From: Roseivivax jejudonensis
GTDB taxonomy: Bacteria; Pseudomonadota; Alphaproteobacteria; Rhodobacterales; Rhodobacteraceae
DNA: 64,000 nucleotides
Assembly (NCBI RefSeq): GCF_900172265.1
Contig: NZ_FWFK01000005.1
Span: 341,117 to 405,116, forward strand
Direction of reading: 5' to 3'
Shown: in pieces, positions 25,900 to 34,830 of the stretch
How positions within the stretch are numbered: position 1 is the stretch's first letter
How the letters are laid out: every line of letters begins with the position of its first letter
Made by a program: the position numbers and the translations under genes
The notes under the pieces: model-generated
The model's database searches: none
What the model saw: the letters and a program-made list of their open reading frames with translations, nothing else
What the model was told of the DNA's origin: nothing

Positions 25900-26067
25900 T
25901 CAGTCCCCGCCGTCGCCGCTATCGTCCGCGTCGCTTTCGCAGGCCCAGTCCTCGATGCGTTCGAAGATGCCGTTGAGCGCGCTGCCTTCGAACCACAGGC
26001 CGACGCAGAGCCGGCCGCCGAGGAGGGCGGCGAACCCGAGCAAGATCATCGTGAGCGTCCAGTCCAT
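25900..26067 (-). CDS. Small membrane protein antisense to the phn operon (unknown)
   Basis: A 55-residue ORF: one strongly hydrophobic helix (residues 3-26, MDWTLTMILLGFAALLGG onward) followed by an acidic tail ending ESDADDSGDGGD. ATG 26067 has GGGAGG six bases upstream. Nearly all codons end in G or C, matching coding sequence of this genome, and hydrophobic and acidic residues are segregated as in a real single-pass protein. It sits in the phnI-phnJ gap on the opposite strand. No family is recognised. It could be a chance frame; I rate it slightly better than even. Confidence 0.5.
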   Translation of the reverse strand: MDWTLTMILLGFAALLGGRLCVGLWFEGSALNGIFERIEDWACESDADDSGDGGD

Positions 26068-26197
26068 GCCGCCTCCCGTTCCCTGTCGCAGGGACAGGCT
26101 GACGGGGGAATGCGGCGGGCGCGGGGCGGGCCTGTGCGCGCGCGCGGGCATCTCGCCGCGGCGCCGGCGACCCGACGCCCTGCGAAGGAGACGCGAC

Positions 26198-27082
26198 ATG
26201 GATGACCTGCGACCCGTCGCGACAGCCGGGCAGAGCTACACGTTCGGCTATCTCGACGACCAGACCAAGCGGATGATCCGCCGCGCGCTGCTGAAGGCGG
26301 TCGCGATCCCGGGCTATCAGGTGCCGTTCGCCAGCCGCGAGATGCCGATGCCCTACGGCTGGGGCACCGGAGGCGTGCAGGTCACGGCAGCCTGTCTCAC
26401 GCCCGAGGATTGCCTGAAGGTCATCGACCAGGGGGCCGACGACACCACCAACGCGGTGTCGATCCGGAAGTTCTTCGAGCGTGTCGCAGGTGTCGCGACG
26501 ACCGAGAGGACCCCCGAAGCCAGCGTGATCCAAACGCGCCACCGGGTGCCCGAGACGCCGCTGCGCGAGGACCAGATCCTCGTCTACCAGGTGCCGATCC
26601 CGGAGCCGCTGCGGTTCCTCGAACCGCGCGAGACCGAAGCGCGGAAGATGCACGCGCTCGAGGAATACGGGCTCATGCACGTGAAGCTCTACGAGGACAT
26701 TGCCCGGCACGGCCATATCGCAACCTCATACGCCTACCCGGTGAAGGTCGAGGGGCGCTACGTGATGGATCCCTCGCCGATCCCCAAGTTCGACAACCCG
26801 AAGCTGGAGAGCCCGGCGCTGCAACTCTTCGGCGCGGGGCGCGAACAGAGGATCTATGCATTGCCGCCGCACACGCGGGTGGTCAGCCTCGATTTCGAGG
26901 ACCATCCGTTCGAGCCGTCGAAGGCGGACCATCCCTGCGCGCTGTGCGGGGCGGAGGACAGCTACCTCGACGAGGTGATCACCGACGATTCCGGCACGCG
27001 GATGTATGTCTGCTCGGACACCGATTACTGCGCCACCCGCCGCGACCAGATCGCGACCACCGCCACCGGAGACCGTGCTTGA
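26198..27082 (+). CDS. phnJ: Carbon-phosphorus lyase PhnJ
   Basis: A 294-residue radical-SAM enzyme that breaks the C-P bond. The PhnJ cluster motif C-x2-C-x21-C-x5-C is present at Cys247, Cys250, Cys272 and Cys278. The N-terminal block FGYLDDQTKRMIRRALLKAVAIPGYQVPF is typical. ATG 26198 has an AAGGAG site, so it can be translated independently of phnI. The next gene overlaps its stop (TTGA). Confidence 0.95.
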   Translation: MDDLRPVATAGQSYTFGYLDDQTKRMIRRALLKAVAIPGYQVPFASREMPMPYGWGTGGVQVTAACLTPEDCLKVIDQGADDTTNAVSIRKFFERVAGVATTERTPEASVIQTRHRVPETPLREDQILVYQVPIPEPLRFLEPRETEARKMHALEEYGLMHVKLYEDIARHGHIATSYAYPVKVEGRYVMDPSPIPKFDNPKLESPALQLFGAGREQRIYALPPHTRVVSLDFEDHPFEPSKADHPCALCGAEDSYLDEVITDDSGTRMYVCSDTDYCATRRDQIATTATGDRA

Positions 27083-27477
27083 GCCACCAACCTGCCATCG
27101 TTCCCTACTTCTCGTATGTCGACGCACGCGCGGCGATCGGCTTTCTGACCGCGGCATTCGGTTTTCGCCTGGTGCAAGCCTTTGACGGGCCCGACGGGCG
27201 CGTCCTGCACGCCGAACTCGCGCACGGCACCGGCGTGATCATGCTGGGCAGTGCCGACACGGCGCCGGCCACCGGAAGCCCCGGCACCTACCTCGTGGTC
27301 GACGACGTCGATATGCACCACGCGACCGCCGCGGCGCGCGGCGCGGACATCGTCTATCCGCCCGAGGACACCGAATTCGGTACGCGGCGGTATCGGGCGC
27401 GCGATCCCGAGGGACACGAATGGTCCTTCGGCACCTACGCGCCCGCGCCCGATGCGCCGGACCGGGGCACGCCGTGA
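27079..27477 (+). CDS. VOC-superfamily protein inside the phn operon
   Basis: A 132-residue vicinal-oxygen-chelate (glyoxalase/bleomycin-resistance-like) protein: VPYFSYVDARAAIGFLTAAFGF, then VDDVDMHHATAAARGADIVYPPED, and RARDPEGHEWSFGTY at the end, with metal-ligand-type His/Glu residues. It starts at TTG 27079 overlapping the phnJ stop (TTGA), and its own stop overlaps the phnK GTG, so it is translationally embedded between core C-P lyase genes. Its substrate is unknown; antibiotic-phosphonate (fosfomycin-like) handling or a downstream sugar-phosphate step are possible. Confidence 0.82.
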   Translation: MSHQPAIVPYFSYVDARAAIGFLTAAFGFRLVQAFDGPDGRVLHAELAHGTGVIMLGSADTAPATGSPGTYLVVDDVDMHHATAAARGADIVYPPEDTEFGTRRYRARDPEGHEWSFGTYAPAPDAPDRGTP

Positions 27478-28244
27478 CGCCGCTTCTCGACGTGCGCGGG
27501 ATCGGCAAGCGCTACGGGTCCCGGCTCGGCTGCACCGGGGTGAGCTTCGACCTCTGGCCCGGCGAGGTCATGGGGATCGTCGGTGAGAGCGGGTCGGGCA
27601 AATCGACGCTGCTCGGGTGCCTGTCGGGACACCTGGCGCCCGACGAGGGACAGGTGATTTTCGACACGCGGGACCGCGGCCCGGTCGATACGCTCGGCCT
27701 GTCCGAGCCCGAGCGCCGCATGCTCGGGCGCACGGACTGGGCGTTCGTGCACCAGAACCCGCGCGACGGGCTGCGGATGGGCATCAGCGCCGGCGGCAAC
27801 GTGGGCGAGCGGCTGATGGCTGTCGGCCAGCGGCACTACGGCGCGATCCGCGCCGAGGCGACCGACTGGCTCGGCCGGGTCGAGATCGCAGGCGACCGCA
27901 TCGACGACCGGCCGCGCGACTTTTCCGGCGGTATGCAGCAACGGCTGCAGATCGCGCGCAATCTCGTGACCGGGCCGCGGCTCGTCTTCATGGACGAGCC
28001 CACCGGCGGGCTCGACGTGAGCGTGCAGGCGCGCCTTCTCGATCTCGTGCGCGGGCTCGTGCGCGAGATGGGATTGTCGGCGGTGGTGGTGACCCACGAT
28101 CTGGCCGTCGTGCGGCTTCTCGCCGATCGGCTGATGGTGATGAAGGACGGGCGCGTGGTCGAGGCGGGACTGACCGACCAGGTGCTCGACGATCCGCAGG
28201 ACGCGTATACCCAGCTTCTGGTGTCGAGCGTGCTGCAGGTGTGA
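27474..28244 (+). CDS. phnK: C-P lyase ATP-binding protein PhnK
   Basis: A 256-residue ABC-type ATPase: Walker A GESGSGKST near residue 38, signature FSGGMQQRLQIARNL, Walker B LVFMDEPTGGLDVSVQ. PhnK binds the PhnGHIJ core and drives its turnover rather than transporting. It starts at GTG overlapping the VOC stop (GTGA). The intergenic repeat copy follows its stop. Confidence 0.93.
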   Translation: MTPLLDVRGIGKRYGSRLGCTGVSFDLWPGEVMGIVGESGSGKSTLLGCLSGHLAPDEGQVIFDTRDRGPVDTLGLSEPERRMLGRTDWAFVHQNPRDGLRMGISAGGNVGERLMAVGQRHYGAIRAEATDWLGRVEIAGDRIDDRPRDFSGGMQQRLQIARNLVTGPRLVFMDEPTGGLDVSVQARLLDLVRGLVREMGLSAVVVTHDLAVVRLLADRLMVMKDGRVVEAGLTDQVLDDPQDAYTQLLVSSVLQV

Positions 28245-28253
28245 GACCGGCGT

Positions 28254-28299
28254 GGGGGCTCTGCCCCCACACCCCCGGGGTTTCGAGGCAAGATGAAGG
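28254..28299 (+). repeat. Intergenic GGCAAGATGAAG-type repeat, copy 3
   Basis: A GGGGGCTCTGCCCCC hairpin (28254-28268), then CACACCCCCGGGGTTTCGA and GGCAAGATGAAGG. It sits inside the phn operon between phnK and phnL, and its 3' half matches copies at 15743 and 34730. Confidence 0.75.
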
Positions 28300-28332
28300 A
28301 TCGGCCGCGGGGCCGGACGGAGAGGCGGAGCG

Positions 28333-29016
28333 ATGATAGAGTTGCGGGACGTGTCGAAGAGCTTCACGCTCCACAACCAGGGGGGGGCGGTGATCCCGGT
28401 GATGCGCGGCGCGGCGCTGCGGGTCGCGCCGGGCGAATGCGTGGCGCTGACCGGGGCGTCGGGGGCGGGCAAGTCGACCCTGATGCGCCTGATCTACGGC
28501 AATTACTGCGCGGCGTCGGGCAGCATACGGGTGGGCGCCACCGACGTGGCGCGGGCCGCGCCGCGCGAGATCATCCGGCTCCGGCGCGAGACGCTGGGCT
28601 ATGTCAGCCAGTTCCTGCGGGTGGTGCCACGGGTCGCGACGCGCGACGTGGTGGCCGAGCCCTGTCGCGCCGTCGGGGTGCCGCGGGCCACGGCCGTGGC
28701 GCGCGCCGAGGCGCTGCTGCAGCGCCTGAACGTGCCGCGGCCCTTGTGGGAGCTGTCGCCGACCACCTTTTCCGGCGGGGAGCAGCAGCGGGTCAACATC
28801 GCGCGCGGCTTCGCGCAGGACCTGCCGGCGCTTCTTCTCGACGAGCCGACCGCGAGCCTCGACGTGGCGAACCGGGCCGTCGTGCTGGAGCTGATCGCCG
28901 AGGCGAAGGCGCGTGGCGCGGCGATCGTGGGGATTTTCCACGACGCCGCCGCGCGCGACGCGGTGGCCGATCGCGAGGTCGACGTGAGCGCGTTCGCGCC
29001 CGGGCGCGCGGTGTGA
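28333..29016 (+). CDS. phnL: C-P lyase ATP-binding protein PhnL
   Basis: A 227-residue ABC-type ATPase: Walker [10 protein letters not shown], signature FSGGEQQRVNIARGF, Walker B LLLDEPTASLD. The PhnL-specific segment LGYVSQFLRVVPRVATRDVV is clear. PhnL supports the PhnI step and binds the core with PhnK. It starts after an 88-base gap holding the repeat and hairpin; the stop overlaps the phnN GTG. Confidence 0.93.
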   Translation: MIELRDVSKSFTLHNQGGAVIPVMRGAALRVAPGECVALTGASGAGKSTLMRLIYGNYCAASGSIRVGATDVARAAPREIIRLRRETLGYVSQFLRVVPRVATRDVVAEPCRAVGVPRATAVARAEALLQRLNVPRPLWELSPTTFSGGEQQRVNIARGFAQDLPALLLDEPTASLDVANRAVVLELIAEAKARGAAIVGIFHDAAARDAVADREVDVSAFAPGRAV

Positions 29017-29555
29017 CGGGACGGGCCTTCGCGCTGGTCGGGCCCTCGGGCGCCGGCAAGGACACGCTCCTGGCAGCCGCGGCCGCGCGGCGGCCCCGGC
29101 TGCACGTGGTGCGGCGGGTCGTCACCCGGCCGGAAGCGGCGGGCGGCGAGGATTTCGAGGGGGTGAGCGCCGAGACATTCGCCGCGCGCCGCGCCGCCGG
29201 CGCTTTCGCGCTCGTGTGGGAGGCGCATGGGCTGTGCTACGCTCTGCCGGAGAGCGCTCGTCGGGTGCAGGCCGAGGGAGACGACGTGATCTTCAACGGC
29301 TCCCGGGCGATGCTGAGCGCGGCGGCCGCGGTGTTTCCGCGGTTGCGCGTGCTTCTCGTGACCGCGCCGCGCGACGTGCTTGCAGCGCGGTTGGCCGAGC
29401 GCGGCCGCGAAGACGCCGCGGAGATCGCGGCGCGGGTGGCGCGCGTGCCGCCCCCGCTGCCCGCGGCGCTCCCGGTGACGGAGATCGACAATTCCGGCGC
29501 GCTGGAGACGGCGCTCGCGCAGCTTCTTGATGCGCTTCAGCCGGACAGGGCGTAG
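29013..29555 (+). CDS. phnN: Ribose 1,5-bisphosphokinase PhnN
   Basis: A 180-residue P-loop kinase: GPSGAGKDT at residues 10-18, RRVVTRP in the nucleotide-kinase fold, and the guanylate-kinase-like FEGVSAETF. PhnN converts ribose 1,5-bisphosphate to PRPP at the end of C-P lyase catabolism. The GTG start overlaps the phnL stop. The last 19 bases overlap the converging DUF1045 gene. Confidence 0.9.
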   Translation: MTGRAFALVGPSGAGKDTLLAAAAARRPRLHVVRRVVTRPEAAGGEDFEGVSAETFAARRAAGAFALVWEAHGLCYALPESARRVQAEGDDVIFNGSRAMLSAAAAVFPRLRVLLVTAPRDVLAARLAERGREDAAEIAARVARVPPPLPAALPVTEIDNSGALETALAQLLDALQPDRA

Positions 29556-30226
29556 CGGTGCAGGAGATGGAACATCCCGTCCTCGGCCTCTCCGAAGAGG
29601 GCGAGCGAGGTCACCGCGAAGGGTGCGGGCAGCACCGGGGCGATCCAGGCCGCGAGCGCGTCGTGCGTGGCGTCGCGCTCTTCGGGCGGCAGCGGCCCGG
29701 TCAGCGTGACGTGGAAGCGGAATTCTTCCATCACGTAGGGATAGCCCCAGCGCGCGAGCAGGGCCTCCTGCCGCTCCGACAGGCGGGCGGCGCGGCGCCG
29801 GGCGCTCTCGGCCTCCGTCGGGGCCGCGCGGTGGTGGTCGAGGTCGGCGACCGTCGCCGCGGCGAGGGCTGCGAGGGGTGCAGTGTCGCCCTCGGGCACG
29901 AGGGCGAGGAACGGGCCGATCTGCGCCAGTCGCAGGCCTGGCAGGGTGACCGGCGCGGTGCGCGCGGCGAGGGCCGCGACGTCGGCGGCGAGGGCGTCTT
30001 GCGTGCTGTCCGGGGACAGGCGGAAGGGCGGCTTCAGCGTGCCGTGCACGCCGTACTTGCGCGGGCGCGCGGTGATCTCGGAAACCGGGCGGGGCAGGCC
30101 GGGAACGTCGGGCGGATCGCGCGGCACGCCGGCGCCGGCGTCCCAGCCGAGCCAGCGCGCGGCTGTGTCGGCAAAGACGCCCGGCTCGGGCGCGTAGTAG
30201 ACGGCGTAGCGGGTGTAGTCGGTCAC
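29537..30226 (-). CDS. DUF1045 putative 2H phosphoesterase of phosphonate operons
   Basis: A 229-residue protein with the two His-x-Thr motifs of the 2H phosphoesterase fold (VHGTLKPPF near residue 60 and FHVTLTGPL near 170). It matches the putative phosphonate metabolism protein family (DUF1045). 2H enzymes open cyclic phosphates, and C-P lyase makes a ribose 1,2-cyclic phosphate that PhnP normally opens; no phnP is visible here, so this gene is a candidate substitute (inference). Starts at GTG 30226 with a weak ribosome site, divergent from phnM by 77 bases. Confidence 0.83.
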   Translation of the reverse strand: MTDYTRYAVYYAPEPGVFADTAARWLGWDAGAGVPRDPPDVPGLPRPVSEITARPRKYGVHGTLKPPFRLSPDSTQDALAADVAALAARTAPVTLPGLRLAQIGPFLALVPEGDTAPLAALAAATVADLDHHRAAPTEAESARRRAARLSERQEALLARWGYPYVMEEFRFHVTLTGPLPPEERDATHDALAAWIAPVLPAPFAVTSLALFGEAEDGMFHLLHRYALSG

Positions 30227-30303
30227 GTGTGTCGGCCTAGATCGGGACTGTCACGGCGCGCGGCCGCACCCATGATGAAGCAGGACAGCGAGGCAGAGGC
30301 AAG

Positions 30304-31446
30304 ATGACCGAGATCATCCTGACGAATGCGCGGATCGTGGCGCCGGAGGAGGTGATCCACGGGACGCTCGTGTTGCGCAACGGCGTGGTCGCCGACATCT
30401 CGGGCGGGTCGAGCGCCGCGCGCGGCGCGGAGGATTGCGGCGGCGATCACCTGATACCCGGGTTGATCGAGCTGCACACGGACAACCTCGAGCGGCATAT
30501 CGAGCCGCGCCCCGGGGTCGACTGGCCGCACATGACGGCGATCCTCGCCCATGACGGGGAACTGGCGAGTGCGGGTATCACCACGGTCTTCGACGCCATG
30601 CGCGTGGGCTCGATCGTCACCGACAACGAGACCGACTACGCGCAGTACGCCCGCGCGCTGTCGCGGGAGATGTTCGCGCTCCGGGCGAAGGGCGCCTTGC
30701 GGATCAGCCATTTTCTGCACCTCCGCGCGGAGGTGTGCTCGGAAACCCTGCTCGACGAGCTGGGCGAGTTCGGGCCGGAGGACCGCGTGGGCATCCTGTC
30801 GATCATGGATCACACGCCGGGCCAGCGCCAGTTCCGCGACGTGTCGAAGCTGCGCGCCTACGTCATGGGCAAGCACGGCGTCGACGAAGCCGGGTTCCAG
30901 CGGCACGTCGCCGGGCTGAAGGCGCTGCAGGAGCGCTTCGGCGCGGCGCACGAGGCCGGTGCGGTCGAGGCGGCACATCGCCTCGGCGCGGTGCTGGCGA
31001 GCCACGACGACACCACCGAGGCGCAGGTCGCGACGAGCGCGGGCCATGGTGTGCGGCTGGCCGAGTTTCCCACGACGGAGGAGGCGGCGACGGCGTGCCA
31101 CGCCCACGACATCGCGGTGATGATGGGGGCGCCGAACCTGATCCGCGGCGGGTCGCATTCCGGCAACGTGGCGGCCGAGACGCTGGCGCGCGTCGATCGG
31201 CTCGACATCCTGTCGTCGGACTACATCCCGTCCTCGCTGATGCTGGGGGCGTTCCGGCTGGGGACGCTTTGGGACGACCTGCCGCGCGCGATCCGCACCG
31301 TCACCGATGCCCCCGCGCGGGCCACGGGGCTTGCCGACCGCGGACGGCTCGCGCCGGGCCTGCGCGGCGACGTGGTGCGCGTGGTCGAGGTGGACGGTAC
31401 GCCGGTCGTGCACGGGGTCTGGAGCCAGGGCCGCAAGGTCGGTTGA
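30304..31446 (+). CDS. phnM: Alpha-D-ribose 1-methylphosphonate 5-triphosphate diphosphatase PhnM
   Basis: A 380-residue amidohydrolase-fold enzyme that removes diphosphate before C-P cleavage. Metal-site motifs are LIPGLIELHTDNLERH near residue 56, GILSIMDHTPGQRQF near 160 and LASHDDTTE near 240. The Cys/Asn pattern GAPNLIRGGSHSGN is typical of PhnM. A GAGGCAGAGGCAAG stretch precedes the ATG. It lies outside the phnG-N transcript behind the divergent DUF1045 gene, so it has its own promoter. Confidence 0.94.
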   Translation: MTEIILTNARIVAPEEVIHGTLVLRNGVVADISGGSSAARGAEDCGGDHLIPGLIELHTDNLERHIEPRPGVDWPHMTAILAHDGELASAGITTVFDAMRVGSIVTDNETDYAQYARALSREMFALRAKGALRISHFLHLRAEVCSETLLDELGEFGPEDRVGILSIMDHTPGQRQFRDVSKLRAYVMGKHGVDEAGFQRHVAGLKALQERFGAAHEAGAVEAAHRLGAVLASHDDTTEAQVATSAGHGVRLAEFPTTEEAATACHAHDIAVMMGAPNLIRGGSHSGNVAAETLARVDRLDILSSDYIPSSLMLGAFRLGTLWDDLPRAIRTVTDAPARATGLADRGRLAPGLRGDVVRVVEVDGTPVVHGVWSQGRKVG

Positions 31447-31488
31447 GCGGCGCGCGGAGGTGCCGCACAAGAGTTGCGTAGCGCGGGC

Positions 31489-32382
31489 TCAGGCTGTCAG
31501 GTCGGCCGGTTCCGGCAGGTTATGCGCGCGACAGCAGGCGGTGGTCGTGTTCGCCAGCAGGCAGGCGATGGTCATGGGGCCGACGCCGCCGGGCACGGGA
31601 GTGATCGCGCCGGCGACCTCGGCGCAGCTGTCGAAGGCGCAATCGCCGACGAGGCGGGTCTTGCCGTCGCCCGCGTCGATCCGGTTGATGCCGACATCGA
31701 TCACGGTCGCGCCGGGCTTGACCCAATCGCCGGTGACCATCTCGGGCCGGCCGACGGCGGCGACGAGGATGTCGGCGCGGCGGCAGACCTCCTGCGGATC
31801 GCGGGTGCGCGAATGCGCGATGGTGACCGTGCAGCTGTCGCCGAGCAGGAGTTGCGCCATCGGCTTGCCGACGATGTTGGACCGGCCGAGCACGACCGCC
31901 TCGAGCCCGGACAGGCTCCCGAGGTGGTCGCGCAGCAGCATCAGGCAGCCGAGCGGCGTGCAGGGCACCATCGCCTTTTGCCCGGTGCCGAGCAGGCCGA
32001 CATTCGACACGTGGAACCCGTCCACGTCCTTGGCCGGGTCGATCGCGTCGATCACGAGGCCCGCGTCGACATGCGCGGGCAGCGGCAGTTGGACGAGGAT
32101 GCCGTGCACCGCGGGATCGGCGTTCAGCTGCGCGACGAGCGCGAGCAGATCGTTCTCGGACACGCCGGTGTCGAGCCGATGCTCGAACGAGTTCATGCCC
32201 GCCTCGACCGTCTGCTTGCCCTTGGAGCGGACGTAGACCTGGCTGGCGGGATCCTCGCCCACCAGCACGACGGCAAGCCCCGGGGTGATCCCGTGATCCT
32301 CGCGCAGCCGCGCCACGTGTGTCGCCACGCGGGCGCGGATTCCGGCGGCGAAGGCCTTGCCGTCTAGGAGAGTCGCGGTCAT
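31489..32382 (-). CDS. folD: Methylenetetrahydrofolate dehydrogenase/cyclohydrolase FolD
   Basis: A 297-residue bifunctional enzyme interconverting methylene-, methenyl- and formyl-tetrahydrofolate. Catalytic Lys is in YVRSKGKQ (about 54-61); other blocks are [21 protein letters not shown] and the NADP loop [15 protein letters not shown] precedes ATG 32382. It forms a leftward group with chorismate mutase and fhs; FolD and Fhs catalyse consecutive one-carbon steps. Confidence 0.95.
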   Translation of the reverse strand: MTATLLDGKAFAAGIRARVATHVARLREDHGITPGLAVVLVGEDPASQVYVRSKGKQTVEAGMNSFEHRLDTGVSENDLLALVAQLNADPAVHGILVQLPLPAHVDAGLVIDAIDPAKDVDGFHVSNVGLLGTGQKAMVPCTPLGCLMLLRDHLGSLSGLEAVVLGRSNIVGKPMAQLLLGDSCTVTIAHSRTRDPQEVCRRADILVAAVGRPEMVTGDWVKPGATVIDVGINRIDAGDGKTRLVGDCAFDSCAEVAGAITPVPGGVGPMTIACLLANTTTACCRAHNLPEPADLTA

Positions 32383-32457
32383 GGGCGGGTCCTTTGATCT
32401 GTCGGCGGTACGGGAAGCGGGTCGGTCGGTTTGTTGGGCGCTGAGGCGACGGGCGGA

Positions 32458-32751
32458 TCAGGGCCCGAGCGTCGCTTCCTCCCGCCGGATCGACCAGTCG
32501 ATGAGATGCCGCCAAAGCGCTTCGGCCAGATCGGGGTCCAGCCCGTGGGCCACGGCGCGACGGCGGATGTTGCCGACGACCTCCTCGACCCGCGCGTCGA
32601 TGCGGGCCGGCAGATTCTCTGCCGGTTTCAGCACCGCGGCGCGGTCGATCAGCCGCGACCGGTGCGCCAGCATATCGACGAGTTCGCGATCGGTCGCGTC
32701 GATCTCTGAGCGAAGCGCCGCCATGTCGGACAGCGTTTCGGGGTCTCGCAT
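32458..32751 (-). CDS. Chorismate mutase, AroQ type
   Basis: A 97-residue all-helical chorismate mutase: RSEIDATDRELVDMLAHRSRL near the N terminus with the substrate-binding Arg, Lys in AVLKPAEN, and a C-terminal LIDWSIRREE helix. It would make prephenate for Phe/Tyr. ATG 32751 follows AAGGCC; a frame extension of 15 residues upstream looks non-conserved. Why an aromatic-pathway gene sits between folD and fhs is unclear; the arrangement could simply reflect compact packing. Confidence 0.88.
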   Translation of the reverse strand: MRDPETLSDMAALRSEIDATDRELVDMLAHRSRLIDRAAVLKPAENLPARIDARVEEVVGNIRRRAVAHGLDPDLAEALWRHLIDWSIRREEATLGP

Positions 32752-32820
32752 GGGGTCGGCCTTTCGGTCAGGGAGCAGTCGCGCGCGACACTGCACCGGC
32801 CGCGCGCGCTCTGCAAACCC

Positions 32821-34497
32821 TCAGAACAACCCTTCGATCTGGCCGTCGTCGTTCAGGCGGATGACCTCGGCCGACGGAACCTTCGGCAGGCCGGGCATGG
32901 TCATGATCTCGCCGCAGATCGCGACGACGAAGCCGGCACCGGCCGACAGCCGCACCTCGCGGATCGGCAGATCGAACCCGGTCGGCGCACCGCGCGCCGT
33001 GGGATCGGTCGAAAAAGAGTACTGCGTCTTTGCCATGCAGACCGGCAGATTGCCGTAGCCCTGCGCCTCCCAGTCCTTGAGTTGCGCGCGGATCTTGGAG
33101 TCTGCGACGACCGCGCCGGCGCGGTAGATCTTGTGCGCCACGGTCTCGATCTTCTCGAACAGGTCCATGTCGTCGGGATAGAGCGTGCGGAAATCCGCGC
33201 TCCCGCCATCGGCGATCTCGGCGACGCGGGTGGCCATCTCGGTCATGCCGGCAGAGCCGTCGGCCCAGTGGCGGCACAGGATCGCCTCGGCGCCCTCGGC
33301 GGCGACGAACTCGCGCACCGCGTCGATCTCGGCCTCGGTATCGCCGGCGAAGTGGTTGATGCCGACGACGACCGGCACGCCGAAGCTTTTGACGTTGGCG
33401 ATGTGGCGGCCGAGGTTGGCGCAGCCGGCCTTGACCGCCTCGACGTTCTCGGCGCCGAGGTCCGCCTTGGCGACGCCGCCGTTCATCTTCATCGCCCGCA
33501 CCGTCGCGACGACAACCACGCAATCTGGCGCGAGGCCGGCCTTGCGGCACTTGATGTTCATGAACTTCTCGGCGCCGAGATCGGCACCGAAGCCGGCCTC
33601 GGTCACCACGTAATCGGCAAGCTTGAGCGCGGTCTTGGTCGCGATGACCGAGTTGCAGCCGTGCGCGATGTTGGCGAAGGGGCCGCCGTGGACGAACGCG
33701 GGGTTGTTCTCGAGCGTCTGCACGAGGTTCGGCTGCATCGCATCCTTCAGGAGCACCGTCATCGCGCCGTCGGCCTTGATGTCGCGGGCAAAGACCGGCG
33801 TCTTGTCGCGGCGGTAGGCGACGATCATCGCACCCAACCGCTCCTGCAGGTCGGCGAGATCCCTGGCAAGGCAGAGGATCGCCATGACCTCGGAGGCCAC
33901 GGTGATGTCGAAGCCCGCCTCGCGCGGGAAGCCGTTCGCGACGCCGCCGAGCGACGCCGTGATCTGGCGCAGGGCGCGGTCGTTCATGTCCATGACGCGG
34001 CGCCAGCTGACCCGGCGGACGTCGATGTCCTCCTCGTTGCCCCAGTAGACATGGTTGTCGATCATCGCGGCGAGGAGATTGTGCGCCGAGGTGATGGCGT
34101 GGAAGTCGCCGGTGAAGTGGAGGTTCATGTCCTCCATCGGGACGACCTGCGCGTAGCCCCCGCCGGCCGCGCCGCCCTTCATCCCGAAGTTCGGGCCGAG
34201 CGAGGCCTCACGGATGCAGATGCAGGCCTTCTTGCCGATGGCGTTCAGCCCGTCGCCGAGGCCCACCGTCGTCGTCGTCTTGCCCTCGCCGGCGGGGGTC
34301 GGGTTGATCGCGGTCACGAGGATCAGCTTGCCGTTCGGCCGGTCGGCGAGGCTGTCGATGAAGTCCTGCCCGACCTTCGCCTTGTCGTGACCGTAGGGCA
34401 GCAGGTGCTCGCCCGGGATGCCGAGCGTTTCGCCGATCTCCTGGATCGGACGTTTCTTCGCCGCGCGGGCGATCTCGATGTCGGTCTTGGGTGCCAT
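32821..34497 (-). CDS. fhs: Formate-tetrahydrofolate ligase Fhs
   Basis: A 558-residue enzyme, the usual length. The nucleotide loop [10 protein letters not shown] is at residues 66-75, followed by [32 protein letters not shown] and [10 protein letters not shown] lie in the second half. It makes 10-formyl-THF from formate and ATP and works with FolD downstream. ATG 34497 is taken from homology; the ribosome site is weak (AAAGACCG). Confidence 0.96.
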   Translation of the reverse strand: MAPKTDIEIARAAKKRPIQEIGETLGIPGEHLLPYGHDKAKVGQDFIDSLADRPNGKLILVTAINPTPAGEGKTTTTVGLGDGLNAIGKKACICIREASLGPNFGMKGGAAGGGYAQVVPMEDMNLHFTGDFHAITSAHNLLAAMIDNHVYWGNEEDIDVRRVSWRRVMDMNDRALRQITASLGGVANGFPREAGFDITVASEVMAILCLARDLADLQERLGAMIVAYRRDKTPVFARDIKADGAMTVLLKDAMQPNLVQTLENNPAFVHGGPFANIAHGCNSVIATKTALKLADYVVTEAGFGADLGAEKFMNIKCRKAGLAPDCVVVVATVRAMKMNGGVAKADLGAENVEAVKAGCANLGRHIANVKSFGVPVVVGINHFAGDTEAEIDAVREFVAAEGAEAILCRHWADGSAGMTEMATRVAEIADGGSADFRTLYPDDMDLFEKIETVAHKIYRAGAVVADSKIRAQLKDWEAQGYGNLPVCMAKTQYSFSTDPTARGAPTGFDLPIREVRLSAGAGFVVAICGEIMTMPGLPKVPSAEVIRLNDDGQIEGLF

Positions 34498-34830
34498 CTG
34501 CCGGTCGGTCTTTCTGCTGGAATGAGAATGCGCTCCGGGCCGCATCAAGCACGCCCGCGCCGGGGGCCACAACGACGGATGCGACCCAATCGCGGCCCCG
34601 CGCGGCACAGGCGCGGCCCGGGCGGGGCGGTTCGGCCGCAAGGTGCGCCGATCGGAAACGCGTCGGCGCGGTCGGGGCCGCGGGGCGGGCTGCCGCGGCG
34701 CCCCGGCCCGGCGGACGCGCGGGTGGGACGTGCGGGAGCCTCCGGCGGGGGTTTTCGGCAAGATGAAGCCGGGCGACGGCGCATCGACCGGACGGGCGCG
34801 CGGGCCCGCAGCTGCGGGTGGCGCCGCGCT
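34498..34830. other. GC-rich intergenic region with a repeat copy
   Basis: 333 bases between the start of fhs and the end of the ion-channel gene (both leftward). It holds repeat copy 2 (34730-34769) and several GC-rich inverted segments, but no supported gene on either strand. The fhs promoter should lie in its left part; I cannot pick a clear -35/-10 pair. Confidence 0.6.
34730..34769 (+). repeat. Intergenic GGCAAGATGAAG-type repeat, copy 2
   Basis: GTGCGGGAGCCTCCGGCGGG followed by GGTTTTCGGCAAGATGAAGC. It differs from copy 1 by one or two bases over 40 positions, and both are preceded by a very GC-rich segment. Confidence 0.75.
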
